Shown one piece after another: positions 28,344-37,532 of a DNA stretch of 64,000 nt (positions are counted from its first letter, which is position 1; each line of letters begins with the position of its first letter). The DNA comes from Echinicola shivajiensis (GTDB taxonomy: Bacteria; Bacteroidota; Bacteroidia; Cytophagales; Cyclobacteriaceae), in NCBI RefSeq assembly GCF_018642165.1, contig NZ_JAHHZM010000008.1, positions 1-64,000 of the forward strand. The letters are read 5' to 3'. Position numbers and translations under genes: made by a program. A model generated the notes under the pieces. It made no database searches. It was not told where the DNA came from and worked only from the letters and a program-made list of their open reading frames with translations.

Positions 28344-31223
28344 TTAGAATGAATAGGCCAGTTTCACACTGATTTTAGTGCCAGGCTGCAACCTACTGAA
28401 TATTTGATCTTGCGCTTGGTAAGATTTAAATACTTCTTTTCTCTCCTGGTTTAGCAAATTGCTTACTTTAATACCAGTTTGGAATCTTTCATCAGCGCCA
28501 AAAGTCTTGTTGACGTTCAGGTTCAAGCTGTGGAAGGGTACAGTGTAAGTATCCGTTCTGTTTCCAAATCCAATATAAGTCAATGTTGGTCCTTGGACAT
28601 TATAGAAGACACCTGCCTCAAGTCCTTTTTCCCAGCTTTCATAGGCTATACCCGTATTGATGATATATGGTGCCTGACCAGCCATATCCCTAGTGGAAGA
28701 AACCACTTCTCCCTCTCTTGCTGAAAGTTGTCTGGATCTTAATTCAGATTCCGACATCTGGATAGAGGACTTGGCCAAAGTCACATTGGCATTGAAGAAG
28801 AAATTCTCCGCCGCTGGAGTGATGATATCCAAAGATTTTCTCAACTCCAATTCCAAACCTGCTACTGAACCATCACCAACGTTTCTTGGCTGGAAGGCTC
28901 CTGGATCAGAAAGGAACTGAACCATCTCAATAGGATCTGCAAACATTTTGTAGAAAGCACTGGCAGAGAAAATCTCTCCACGCTTAGGGAACACTTCCCA
29001 TCTTGCATCAAAGTTATTCACTCTGGTAGCCTGCAAGTCACCATCCCAAAGGACATCCTGGCCACCATTGGTTGTTTCTGGGAACAAACCTCCGATAAAG
29101 GTTCTACCGGTAATCGGGTCAAGGATTTCAGCAAAAGAAAGCTCCTTAAAAGATGGTCTAGCAATCGTTCTTGAATAAGAGAACCTTAGGTTTTGGTTGT
29201 CCACAAGGCTATAGATCAAGTTAAGTGTTGGGAACAAATCCAAGTCGTCCAATACCTTTTCGTTGTTAAACACGATGGTATTGTTCTGGTTTGAACCGGT
29301 GTAATACTGATCATATTTTTCCATTCTCAATCCAACAATTGCCTTCAATTTCTCAGCAGGATTAATTTCTGCATTTACATATGCACCAATATTATTGACG
29401 CTGGCATTGTACTCATTAGGATTGTTCGGGATAAATAATGGACTATATCTTACACCATTGATATTATCAGCTGAGAACAAATTCTCCTCATTGAAAATCT
29501 CGTTTGGATCACCGCTGAAGTTGGTATTACCTACAGGGAACTGGAAACTCTGGATCAAGAAATCCCTTTGCTTATAAGCATAGCTGGTACCAAAGCCCAA
29601 CTTGGCCATTTGATCATTGAAGGTAAAGTTTTTAGTGATATCCACTTTACCTACTGCATTGTCCTCTTCCAAAGATCTCCAGATTCTTTCTGGTAATCCT
29701 ACCTCAGTAGAAATAGAGTTATTGGTTGATCTGAATCTTGCAAAACGTACATCAGGATCATTGATCACAGATCTTGTGGGAGATAATTTCCAGTTTACTG
29801 ACCAATCATTAGTTGGACCCAATTTGTGCTCACCACTCAAAAGGATATTGGTCAAAGATCTTTCACTGTATTCTATATTGTACTGATCAGCATTGAAGGT
29901 GGTTCCTACATTATTGCTCTCGAAATCAAACTCACCAACCTTGGATTCACCATTTTGAAGTCTTAACAAGTTCAGCTTAAACTTAGAAAGTCCAGTCTTA
30001 TAAGCCACACCTGCTAATCCTCCCAATAGGACATTATTTACACCAAAATCACCTTTTTGCTTTTCAAGGCCTACCAATTCATTCTGATTACCATCGCTGG
30101 ACTTACCATAAAGGTTGTATTCAGTACCTTGGAAGAAAGAAGTTTCATTGGTATAGGTCAATGCAAGGTTATATCCCAATTTATTGGCTCCTAAAGCTAC
30201 TTGGTTACCAAAGGAAACACCTACACTCATGTCCATCAAGCTGGTCTTGCGATCTCCACCCATAGTTGGATTAAAATCCCTTAGGATAGATTGGTATTCC
30301 TGGCCTTTGGTTCCATTAGGGTTACCTACTACTTCTGCATATTGAGGGATATCAGTTCTACCCCCAGTTGGGATATCTCTGTAACCGTTGTCAAATCCCA
30401 AGAAATCTGTAGAAGATCCCTTAACACCCAAATAGTTACTATTGAAGTGCATGGATGGATTATAACCACCGCTTACGCTTACTTTAAATGTCTTTTCTTC
30501 TGGAAAATCCTTGGTTTCAATATCCACAACTCCTCCGGTAAAATCTGCAGGAAGGTTACTGGTAAAGGACTTAGAAACGATGATATTGTCCACTACATTA
30601 GTTGGGAAAATATCCATCTGAATAGAGTTTCTATCGGGATCAAGACCTGGGATGTCCACACCATTTAGTACGGTTTTGGTATAACGGTCACCTAGACCTC
30701 GGATATAAACGTATTTGCCACCTTCAATGGAAACACCGGTAACTCTTTTGATAGCTGAAGCAGCATCGCTGTCTCCGATTTTCTTAAAGGTAGATGCAGA
30801 AATACCGTCAATCAAATTGGCAGCATTTCTTTTAACGGTCATCAGAGCAGCTTCTGTGGTTCTGATAGCCTGAGCAGTCACTACAACAGACTCTAGTTCT
30901 TCAGTGGTCTCACCCATTTTTAGGTCAGATAAAAGTGTCACCTCACCAGGTTTCACTTCCACTGCATTGATTTCTAATTTATTGAATGAAATAAATGAAG
31001 CAACAATTGTATAAGTTCCTGGAGCCAATTTGATTTCAAAGGTTCCGTCCAGATCCGTAACAGCACCGGTTTGTGTTTCTTTTACTAAAACAGAAACCCC
31101 AATTAAAGGTTCTCCTAAACCTTCATCTATAATATTTCCTCTTAGGGTACCTTCTTGAGCAAAGGTAAGGGTGGGAAGAGCAGCAAATACCACTAGGGCA
31201 ATGGCCACAATAAGCTTGTTCAT
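28344..31223 (-). CDS. TonB-dependent outer-membrane receptor
   Basis: The 959-aa protein has a signal peptide (to about residue 22), a carboxypeptidase-regulatory-like domain (about 25-110), a plug domain (about 130-240; VSIEGGKYVYIRGLGDRY and GGVVDIETKDFP) and a 22-strand-type barrel ending in ISVKLAYSF. It imports a large or scarce ligand across the outer membrane using TonB energy. There is no SusD gene; the same-strand upstream gene encodes a beta-helix lipoprotein, so it is not a typical SusCD glycan importer. The ligand cannot be told from the sequence. A hairpin lies in the 99-bp gap before it. Confidence 0.9.
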   Translation of the reverse strand: MNKLIVAIALVVFAALPTLTFAQEGTLRGNIIDEGLGEPLIGVSVLVKETQTGAVTDLDGTFEIKLAPGTYTIVASFISFNKLEINAVEVKPGEVTLLSDLKMGETTEELESVVVTAQAIRTTEAALMTVKRNAANLIDGISASTFKKIGDSDAASAIKRVTGVSIEGGKYVYIRGLGDRYTKTVLNGVDIPGLDPDRNSIQMDIFPTNVVDNIIVSKSFTSNLPADFTGGVVDIETKDFPEEKTFKVSVSGGYNPSMHFNSNYLGVKGSSTDFLGFDNGYRDIPTGGRTDIPQYAEVVGNPNGTKGQEYQSILRDFNPTMGGDRKTSLMDMSVGVSFGNQVALGANKLGYNLALTYTNETSFFQGTEYNLYGKSSDGNQNELVGLEKQKGDFGVNNVLLGGLAGVAYKTGLSKFKLNLLRLQNGESKVGEFDFESNNVGTTFNADQYNIEYSERSLTNILLSGEHKLGPTNDWSVNWKLSPTRSVINDPDVRFARFRSTNNSISTEVGLPERIWRSLEEDNAVGKVDITKNFTFNDQMAKLGFGTSYAYKQRDFLIQSFQFPVGNTNFSGDPNEIFNEENLFSADNINGVRYSPLFIPNNPNEYNASVNNIGAYVNAEINPAEKLKAIVGLRMEKYDQYYTGSNQNNTIVFNNEKVLDDLDLFPTLNLIYSLVDNQNLRFSYSRTIARPSFKELSFAEILDPITGRTFIGGLFPETTNGGQDVLWDGDLQATRVNNFDARWEVFPKRGEIFSASAFYKMFADPIEMVQFLSDPGAFQPRNVGDGSVAGLELELRKSLDIITPAAENFFFNANVTLAKSSIQMSESELRSRQLSAREGEVVSSTRDMAGQAPYIINTGIAYESWEKGLEAGVFYNVQGPTLTYIGFGNRTDTYTVPFHSLNLNVNKTFGADERFQTGIKVSNLLNQERKEVFKSYQAQDQIFSRLQPGTKISVKLAYSF

Positions 31224-31276
31224 TTTTATATTTTTAAGTTACAGCTAACGATTTTAAAGTTGAAAAAGTAAAGGGT

Positions 31277-31302
31277 AGAAGGAGTCCTTGAAGACTCCTT
31301 CT
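31277..31302 (-). terminator. Intercistronic hairpin between beta-helix lipoprotein and TonB receptor genes
   Basis: Perfect 10-bp arms AGAAGGAGTC and GACTCCTTCT flank a 6-nt loop. On the minus strand the sequence after it is ACCCTTTACTTTTTC, not a clean T-run, so it may be a partial terminator or an mRNA-stabilising structure that sets the ratio of the two products. Confidence 0.5.
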
Positions 31303-31322
31303 GAAATATTTAGAAAGTGTTA

Positions 31323-32510
31323 TTATTTCAAGTCATCAAGTGCTCCAGACACTGCAGTCCAAGACCATCCAGCAAAGACAGACTTATCAGCACCTACGGT
31401 ATTTTCACCTTCAGCTACTGCAGTTACATAAGCATCAGAACCGTCCAAGAAAAGATCAGCAATCGTAATTCCTTCAGGAAGGGTTACTTGTAGGTTTGAT
31501 ACAGCTGAAGCTACAATTGGCATTTGGTCAAATACTTGATTAGTAATTCCAGTGAAGTAAATACTAGACATATCTACATTGGTATTGTCATCATTGTCAA
31601 CCAACTTAGCAGAACCTCCTGCGATTACAGTTCCATTAGTAAGCGTGTAGTTACCATCTTTATAAGAACCTTCAGGACCATCCAATTCAAAGCAGTTATC
31701 TCCAGAATCTTCAGTTTGAGCAATGATAAAGTTATCCAAAGTACCATTCCAGGCTTGGTCAGCATCTACCGCATCATCCATCACACCCCAGAAAACTACA
31801 TTCTTCACAGAAACTGTTCCTCCGAACCATTCGATACCGTCATCTTGATTAGATACGATTTCGATATTTTCTATAGTAGTTCCTGAACCAACAGCGCCCA
31901 AGGTAAGACCGTTGATTTCATTACCTTCCCCGATATTGGCTCCACCATGACGGATAGAGATATACTTCAAAACACCAGAATTATCTTCATCTTCAGAACC
32001 ACCGTAAAGACCGTTAGAATCGGATGGTGGAATACCTTCAATCTGTGCTTCAGTAACATCGCCTGGAAGAGAAGCATGAGCTTTACCAAGAACGATCACA
32101 CCGCCCCAAAGACCATCCAAGTTTGGATCAAGGTTAGGACTGGCTACTTCCCCTGGCATAATTTCATCAGCAATAGAAGTGAATATGATTGGTTGATCAG
32201 CAGTACCTTCTGCCATTAATTTAGCGCCTCTGGCAATGATCAAAGCAGTTGCATTCGATCCTGAACCAGCTTGACCTTTGATGATTACACCTGGCTCGAT
32301 TGTCAAGGTAACATCAGCTTCAACAGCAATTCTACCAGCTAGTGTATACACTTCTCCAGTTTTCCATGTCATGTCTTGTGTGATATTAGCACTAATAACA
32401 TTTTCATCTTCTGGATTAGGATCTACTATAGGATCATCATCGTTGTTACAAGAGGTAAATGCAATCATTGACCCCAATAGTACAGCAAATAGTAAGTTGA
32501 ACTTTTTCAT
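31323..32510 (-). CDS. Lipoprotein with predicted parallel beta-helix, partner of the TonB receptor
   Basis: About 395 aa from the ATG at 32510, which gives a clean lipoprotein signal with lipobox ending FTSC and an acidic NNDDD tail after the Cys, a pattern linked to surface exposure in Bacteroidota. The rest has short repeating beta turns (for example GNEINGLTLGAVGSGTTIENIEIVSNQDDGIEWFGG) typical of right-handed parallel beta-helices. An upstream in-frame ATG at 32552 would block the signal peptide. It lies just before the TonB receptor on the same strand, so it may be a surface ligand-binding or cell-adhesion partner. I recognise the family as a common Bacteroidota lipoprotein but not a proven function. 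Confidence 0.75.
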   Translation of the reverse strand: MKKFNLLFAVLLGSMIAFTSCNNDDDPIVDPNPEDENVISANITQDMTWKTGEVYTLAGRIAVEADVTLTIEPGVIIKGQAGSGSNATALIIARGAKLMAEGTADQPIIFTSIADEIMPGEVASPNLDPNLDGLWGGVIVLGKAHASLPGDVTEAQIEGIPPSDSNGLYGGSEDEDNSGVLKYISIRHGGANIGEGNEINGLTLGAVGSGTTIENIEIVSNQDDGIEWFGGTVSVKNVVFWGVMDDAVDADQAWNGTLDNFIIAQTEDSGDNCFELDGPEGSYKDGNYTLTNGTVIAGGSAKLVDNDDNTNVDMSSIYFTGITNQVFDQMPIVASAVSNLQVTLPEGITIADLFLDGSDAYVTAVAEGENTVGADKSVFAGWSWTAVSGALDDLK

Positions 32511-32652
32511 AAGTATGAAATTGATTTGTGTTTTTTGCTTGTTTTGTTCCACAAATCTGGATCAATTTTCTGGGGCTAAAGAATTTTTCCAATTATGTAT
32601 TTTTTAAAAAAGTCGACCGGGATTAATATTGAATTAACAAAAAGCATAAAAA

Positions 32653-32678
32653 AAAGCCTTTGATCTCTCAAAGGCTTT
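32653..32678 (-). terminator. Terminator of the MoxR ATPase gene
   Basis: An 11-bp perfect stem (AAAGCCTTTGA 32653-32663, TCAAAGGCTTT 32668-32678) around TCTC, followed on the minus strand by a T-rich run. Confidence 0.88.
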
Positions 32679-32697
32679 GTATAAGCTTTAAATAGGC

Positions 32698-33669
32698 TTA
32701 TTTCAATGTTACGGATTTATTAATTGGTATCTTATCCAATATAATCTGAATGAGGTCTCTGGTGTTTACATTGTCCGCTTCTGCCTCATAATTAAGGATA
32801 ATACGGTGATTTAGCACATCTTCAGCCACCTCTTTGATGTCTTCAGGAAGCACATAATCCCTTCCATCCATAAAGGCTACAGCCCTTGCTGCAAGGTTCA
32901 AATTGATACTGGCCCTTGGAGAAACCCCAAACTGAATATATTTGGCTTCATCATGTAATCCATACTGCTCTGGGAACCTAGTTGCAAATACCAATTCAAT
33001 AATATAGTGCTCCAACGGCTCTGATACCTGAACCTGATTGATCTTATTTCTGATCTCGAAAATATCGTCTTTTGAAAGCATGGCCTGAACATCAGCTTTA
33101 TAAGCCATATTGGCCATTCTTCGCATCACCTCCAATTCATCTGATTTACCTGGATAGTCAATATGGACTTTCATCATAAATCTATCCACCTGCGCTTCAG
33201 GAAGTGGATAGGTTCCTTCTTGGTCTACTGGGTTTTGGGTAGCCAGTACCAAGAAAGGCCTGTCAAGCTGGAATGTATTCTCTCCAATAGTAACCTGTTT
33301 TTCCTGCATGGCCTCCAACAAAGCGGACTGGACCTTAGCAGGAGAACGGTTCACCTCATCCGCTAATATCAAATTGGAAAAGATCGGCCCCTTCTTTACT
33401 TCAAAATCACCATTTTGCTGGTTATAGATCATCGTACCGATCAAATCCGAAGGTAACAAATCCGGGGTAAACTGTATCCTATTAAAATCCAAATGCAATA
33501 CTTTGGCCAGGGTATTCACTGTAAGGGTCTTTGCCAATCCGGGCACCCCTTCCAACAAGATATGTCCATTGGTAAAAAGCCCGATCAACAGCCTGTTGAC
33601 CATTCGCTCCTGACCTACCACCACTTTCTTCACTTCATTGATGACTTGCTCAATCTTTTCCTGATGCAT
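32698..33669 (-). CDS. MoxR family AAA+ ATPase
   Basis: The 323-aa protein has Walker A GVPGLAKT (41-48), Walker B LILADEVNR, sensor motifs in LATQNPVDQEGTYPLPEAQVDRF and the C-terminal lid domain. MoxR ATPases act as chaperones that assemble or activate partner complexes, usually with DUF58 and von Willebrand factor A proteins encoded next door. Here the gene stands alone between a terminator and a pseudouridine synthase gene, so its partners are elsewhere. Full length and all motifs are present. Confidence 0.93.
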   Translation of the reverse strand: MHQEKIEQVINEVKKVVVGQERMVNRLLIGLFTNGHILLEGVPGLAKTLTVNTLAKVLHLDFNRIQFTPDLLPSDLIGTMIYNQQNGDFEVKKGPIFSNLILADEVNRSPAKVQSALLEAMQEKQVTIGENTFQLDRPFLVLATQNPVDQEGTYPLPEAQVDRFMMKVHIDYPGKSDELEVMRRMANMAYKADVQAMLSKDDIFEIRNKINQVQVSEPLEHYIIELVFATRFPEQYGLHDEAKYIQFGVSPRASINLNLAARAVAFMDGRDYVLPEDIKEVAEDVLNHRIILNYEAEADNVNTRDLIQIILDKIPINKSVTLK

Positions 33670-33804
33670 TATTGTGATCTTTTATGTTTTCTTTCCTGTT
33701 TCGTTCTCAGGGCAATTGCTGCCTGCTAAAATAAGAAGCCTAAATTAGAATAAATTGCCATTTAACACAATTTAACATTGACTGAAAATACCCTTAAATT
33801 GCCA

Positions 33805-34458
33805 CTATCTCTTTTTCCTAAAGCCACCCTTTCCACTTTTATGAAAAGGCTTATTGGACTTTGCTACCAATTTACCTTGGTTCACCCTCAAAAGCCTGTA
33901 AATTTCAGTTTGTTCAAACTCCCTAACTTCTCCCACTTCAAAGCCCTTTATATCCAAATTTTCCATGGACCACCTCACCAGTCTAAGGGTGGGATGCCCT
34001 ACTGCTGCCGTCATCTTTCTTACCTGCCTGTTCTTACCTTCAATCAAGGTCAATGCCAACCACGAATCTGGTACGCTCTTACGATAACGAATGGGCGGAT
34101 CCCTTTCGGGTAATTCGGGGGCATTAATTTTCAATTCAGCCTTTGCTGGCTTGGTATGGTATACCTTCCCCTCCACTTTAATATCCACACCTTTTTCCAG
34201 TTGTTGGATATTCTCCTCTTCTGGGACACCTTCCACCTGTGCCACATAGCATCGTTTATGACCAAACTGGGGATTGAGCAAATAATGATTTAGGGCTTTA
34301 TCATCAGTAATCAATAGCAATCCCTCGCTGTCCTTATCCAATCTTCCCACAGGATAAACTTCCTTAGGAAAATCAGCAACAGACTTTAGGGTATCCTCTT
34401 CACCACTAAACTGACTCAAAATGCCAAATGGCTTATATATCACAAAATATCGGGGCAT
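33805..34458 (-). CDS. 23S rRNA pseudouridine synthase, RluE-like
   Basis: About 217 aa from the ATG at 34458. The catalytic Asp lies in YPVGRLDKDSEGLLLIT, and NRQVRKMTAAVGHPTLRLVR is the conserved RsuA/RluB/E/F motif. There is no N-terminal S4 domain, the feature of RluE, which modifies U2457 of 23S rRNA. The ATG at 34527 adds 23 residues without conservation. The C-terminus is rich in Lys/Arg/Gly, as expected for RNA binding. Exact target uridine is inferred from family resemblance. Confidence 0.88.
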   Translation of the reverse strand: MPRYFVIYKPFGILSQFSGEEDTLKSVADFPKEVYPVGRLDKDSEGLLLITDDKALNHYLLNPQFGHKRCYVAQVEGVPEEENIQQLEKGVDIKVEGKVYHTKPAKAELKINAPELPERDPPIRYRKSVPDSWLALTLIEGKNRQVRKMTAAVGHPTLRLVRWSMENLDIKGFEVGEVREFEQTEIYRLLRVNQGKLVAKSNKPFHKSGKGGFRKKR

Positions 34459-34660
34459 AAATACGCTTCTTTGGGGATGCACAAAGTTGATCAATAATGT
34501 AGGCAAAAGCAAAAACTGGAACCTCACAAATCAACGATCATTTTATATAATTAATTATTAAAAAAGGCCTGGTTTTTGGATATTTATATTCAAGACGCAA
34601 AAGTGCCAACGAATACTTTCCTATCTATTTTCCAAATTATCAGACCAACTCTCTCTATTG

Positions 34661-35395
34661 ATGAAAATTAATTTCTATTTGACCTTATCACTTTTGCTGG
34701 CTGCAATTGCCTGTAATTCTAAAAAATCAAACCTTTTCTATGAAAGTGAATTGCTGAGCATCAAACAGCTTAGCCCCAACAGCTTTTTACATATTTCTTA
34801 TCTGGAAACTTCCGATTTTGGAAAAGTTGCTTGCAATGGTTTGATTGTAATCGATCAAGGAGAAGCTTTGGTCGTAGATACTCCAGTTGATGAAGCTGCT
34901 TCCAAGGAATTGATCGAATGGATAAAAACCAATCTCAAATGTAAGCCTATAGGGCTTGTTGCCACTCATTATCATATAGACTGCATCGGTGGTTTGGGGG
35001 AATTCCACCGACAAAACATCCCTTCCTATGCCAGTTTTAGAACAATTGAACTCTCACAATCCAAAAATAAAGTTTTGCCACAAAATGGCTTTGAGCAAAT
35101 CCTAAAACTAAAAGTAGGTGAAAAAGAATTGATCAATGAATTTATTGGGGAAGGTCATAGTAAGGACAATATCATCAGTTATTTTCCTTATGAAAATGTT
35201 TTGTTTGGTGGTTGCTTGATCAAGGAATTAGGCGCGGGAAAAGGGAATCTCGAAGACGCCAATATCAAAGCTTGGCCCCAAACTGTAGTGGAATTAAAAC
35301 AAAAATTTAAGCATGCTGAAACAATTATCCCAGGACACGGTCAACCAGGAAGTCAGGAATTATTAGACTATACAATTGAATTGTTTACAGAATAA
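34661..35395 (+). CDS. Subclass B1 metallo-beta-lactamase, predicted lipoprotein
   Basis: The 244-aa protein has a lipobox (AIAC, Cys18) and then a metallo-beta-lactamase fold. The zinc ligands of subclass B1 are all present: H103, H105 and D107 in THYHIDCIGG, H166 in GEGHSKDN, C185 in FGGCLIKE and H226 in IPGHGQPG. The substrate-contact Lys (K188, B1 position 224) and Asn in GNLEDAN (B1 position 233) are also kept. It would hydrolyse beta-lactams from the periplasmic face of a membrane. I use the ATG at 34661; a TTG lies three bases upstream. There is no mobile element nearby, so it looks chromosomal and resident. Substrate range is unknown. Confidence 0.9.
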   Translation: MKINFYLTLSLLLAAIACNSKKSNLFYESELLSIKQLSPNSFLHISYLETSDFGKVACNGLIVIDQGEALVVDTPVDEAASKELIEWIKTNLKCKPIGLVATHYHIDCIGGLGEFHRQNIPSYASFRTIELSQSKNKVLPQNGFEQILKLKVGEKELINEFIGEGHSKDNIISYFPYENVLFGGCLIKELGAGKGNLEDANIKAWPQTVVELKQKFKHAETIIPGHGQPGSQELLDYTIELFTE

Positions 35396-35414
35396 AATCA
35401 ATCCCAACAGCACC

Positions 35415-35774
35415 ATGAATAGATTAAAACTTCTTCGATGGACATCTAACCTTACCGTTTTCATTTGGATGTTATTGGGGCTAATCACCATTGGGAGCAT
35501 CCTAAACGGTACTGCAGGCATTTTCATCAATATCATTGTAGGTCTTATTTTTTCAGCTACTGGGATTTACTTCCTATTGAGAAAGAATAGCTTCGAGAAA
35601 ATGGCCACTAGCGCTTTCCTTCCTAAAACTGAAAATAATCAACACCAAAATCCCTTTTCGAGATTCTTGGCATTAGAGATTGTGTTGGTTATAATGACCG
35701 TGATTTTGGGAACGCTAATGTTATCAGCAGTCGTTTCTAGAGCATTTTTTGAAAAGCTTCCCATTTTTGGATAA
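35415..35774 (+). CDS. Small membrane protein of unknown function
   Basis: About 119 aa from the ATG at 35415, twenty bases after the lactamase stop codon. It has three predicted transmembrane helices: two near the N-terminus (about 13-30 and 34-52, separated by a short turn) and one near residues 85-107. No conserved motif or family is recognised. The closeness suggests co-transcription with the lactamase gene, but no functional link is proven. Confidence 0.6.
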   Translation: MNRLKLLRWTSNLTVFIWMLLGLITIGSILNGTAGIFINIIVGLIFSATGIYFLLRKNSFEKMATSAFLPKTENNQHQNPFSRFLALEIVLVIMTVILGTLMLSAVVSRAFFEKLPIFG

Positions 35775-36015
35775 TCCATTTTTCTTATATTTAATAAGTA
35801 TACTACTCGTTCATAAATAATTTTTAAGGTCTTCAATTACTGTTTAGCCGGTGCTAAATCACATTTAGGAGTACTCTTTGATTTAGACAACTAATAATTG
35901 TAGATCTTATTTCCATCGCACCGAGATCATTTCCCACTAAAAACATTTAGATTAAGAACAGAAAAAATTAATAGGTTGAGAATAAAAGCAAATACAAACT
36001 CCAAACTTGCAACAA

Positions 36016-37485
36016 ATGAAACTACAGAAAAAAATCTTCTTCATTTTATTGACAGCTTTATTCATTGTACTGGCTTATATCCTTTTTAATACCTTTACTT
36101 TTAAGTCCACACAGGTTACCATTAGTCCTGTTGAAAAAATGGGAATCAATCCCTCATCAATTGAAAACTTTTCAAAGGCTATTCAAATAAAAACCATTTC
36201 CCCTGAGAATGAATTAGATTTTGACTCGCTGCAGTTTCGGCAATTTGCTGAGTTTTTAGCATCAAGCTATCCCCTGACCGATTCCCTTCTGGAAAAAAAA
36301 ATCTTCAACAAATACAGCTTCCTTTACAAATGGCAGGGAAGAGACCCAGAATTAAAACCTATTATCCTTATGGGCCACTTGGATGTGGTTCCAGTAATTC
36401 CTGAAAACATACCTGACTGGAAAGAAGCCCCCTTTGGAGGGAAAATTGTGAATGATACGATTTGGGGACGTGGTACCATTGATGACAAAGTAGGTGTAAT
36501 AGGCATCTTGGAAGCTACTGAATATTTATTAAAATCAGACTTTCAGCCTCAGCGAAGTATTTATTTGGCCTTTGGGCATGATGAGGAAATAGGAGGCCAA
36601 AAGGGTGCCATGGCCATTGCTGATTACTTGAAAGAAGAAAATGTCGAAGCAGAGTTTGTCCTTGATGAGGGAGGGAGTATTGTTCAGAATATGGTCCCAG
36701 GAATTAAAGGTGATGTAGCATTGATCGGTATTGCTGAAAAAGGTTTTGTCTCATTGGAGTTATCTGTAAAAGTGGAAGGCGGGCATTCATCCATGCCAGA
36801 AAAAGAAACGGCCATTGATATTCTCTCCAACGCAATCGTAAAATTAAAAAAAGACCCATTTCCTGCATCTATCTCCTTACCCATTGAAGGCTTTATTAAA
36901 AATTTAGGGCCAGAAATGCCTTTTTTCAATAAGATGGTCTTTGCCAACAAGCCCATATTCGAGTCTATCATAATTCGAATCTATGAAGAGTCCGCCTCCG
37001 GCAATGCCCTTGTAAGGACCACCATGTCTCCGACAATCTTCAACAGTGGCGTTAAAGAAAATATTATCCCTCAATCAGCAAGGACCACGATTAATTTTAG
37101 AATTCTGCCCGGTGAAACCATTGAGACGGTAATTGCTAGAGTGAGGAAAGTGACCGATGATGAACGAATTGCAATCAAAAGCAGCGAATTTATTTCAGAA
37201 CCTTCTAAAATTTCCAGCACTGATTCATTTGGTTATAAGGAAATCCAAAAAACGATCTCCCAAATTTTCCCATCCACATTAGTAAGCCCTTATTTAGTGG
37301 TAGGAGGTACCGACTCAAGGCATTTCAATGAAATATCAGAAAATATTTACAGGTTCTCTGCCATTAAGTTAAATAAGGGAAATATTAAGTCTTTTCACGG
37401 ACTGAATGAGAGAATCCCTGTGAGTGATTTCGAAAACTCCATCCGTTTCTACCACCAGTTAATCATCAACACCAGCATTCAATAA
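36016..37485 (+). CDS. M20 family metallopeptidase, membrane-anchored or exported
   Basis: The 489-aa protein has an N-terminal hydrophobic segment (residues 6-25). M20 metal-site motifs follow: MGHLDVVPV, RGTIDDKVG, GHDEEIGG, LDEGG and the C-terminal GGTDSRHFNEI. The architecture resembles carboxypeptidase S / PM20D1 (di-zinc catalytic domain with an inserted dimerisation domain at about 245-360). It would cleave dipeptides or N-acyl amino acids in the periplasm. The ATG at 36016 is chosen over a TTG three codons upstream. It is about 240 bp from the preceding gene and probably separate. Confidence 0.88.
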   Translation: MKLQKKIFFILLTALFIVLAYILFNTFTFKSTQVTISPVEKMGINPSSIENFSKAIQIKTISPENELDFDSLQFRQFAEFLASSYPLTDSLLEKKIFNKYSFLYKWQGRDPELKPIILMGHLDVVPVIPENIPDWKEAPFGGKIVNDTIWGRGTIDDKVGVIGILEATEYLLKSDFQPQRSIYLAFGHDEEIGGQKGAMAIADYLKEENVEAEFVLDEGGSIVQNMVPGIKGDVALIGIAEKGFVSLELSVKVEGGHSSMPEKETAIDILSNAIVKLKKDPFPASISLPIEGFIKNLGPEMPFFNKMVFANKPIFESIIIRIYEESASGNALVRTTMSPTIFNSGVKENIIPQSARTTINFRILPGETIETVIARVRKVTDDERIAIKSSEFISEPSKISSTDSFGYKEIQKTISQIFPSTLVSPYLVVGGTDSRHFNEISENIYRFSAIKLNKGNIKSFHGLNERIPVSDFENSIRFYHQLIINTSIQ

Positions 37486-37532
37486 ATGGATGGTAAAAAG
37501 TCTGTTCTTTGTTAAGCAACTTAATTGGACTT

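Noticed and set aside
32511-32552. Upstream start for the beta-helix lipoprotein
   Set aside because: It would place a polar stretch before the signal peptide and spoil lipoprotein export.
35376-35414. Upstream TTG start for the small membrane protein
   Set aside because: It would overlap the lactamase gene; the ATG at 35415 gives a normal membrane-protein N-terminus.
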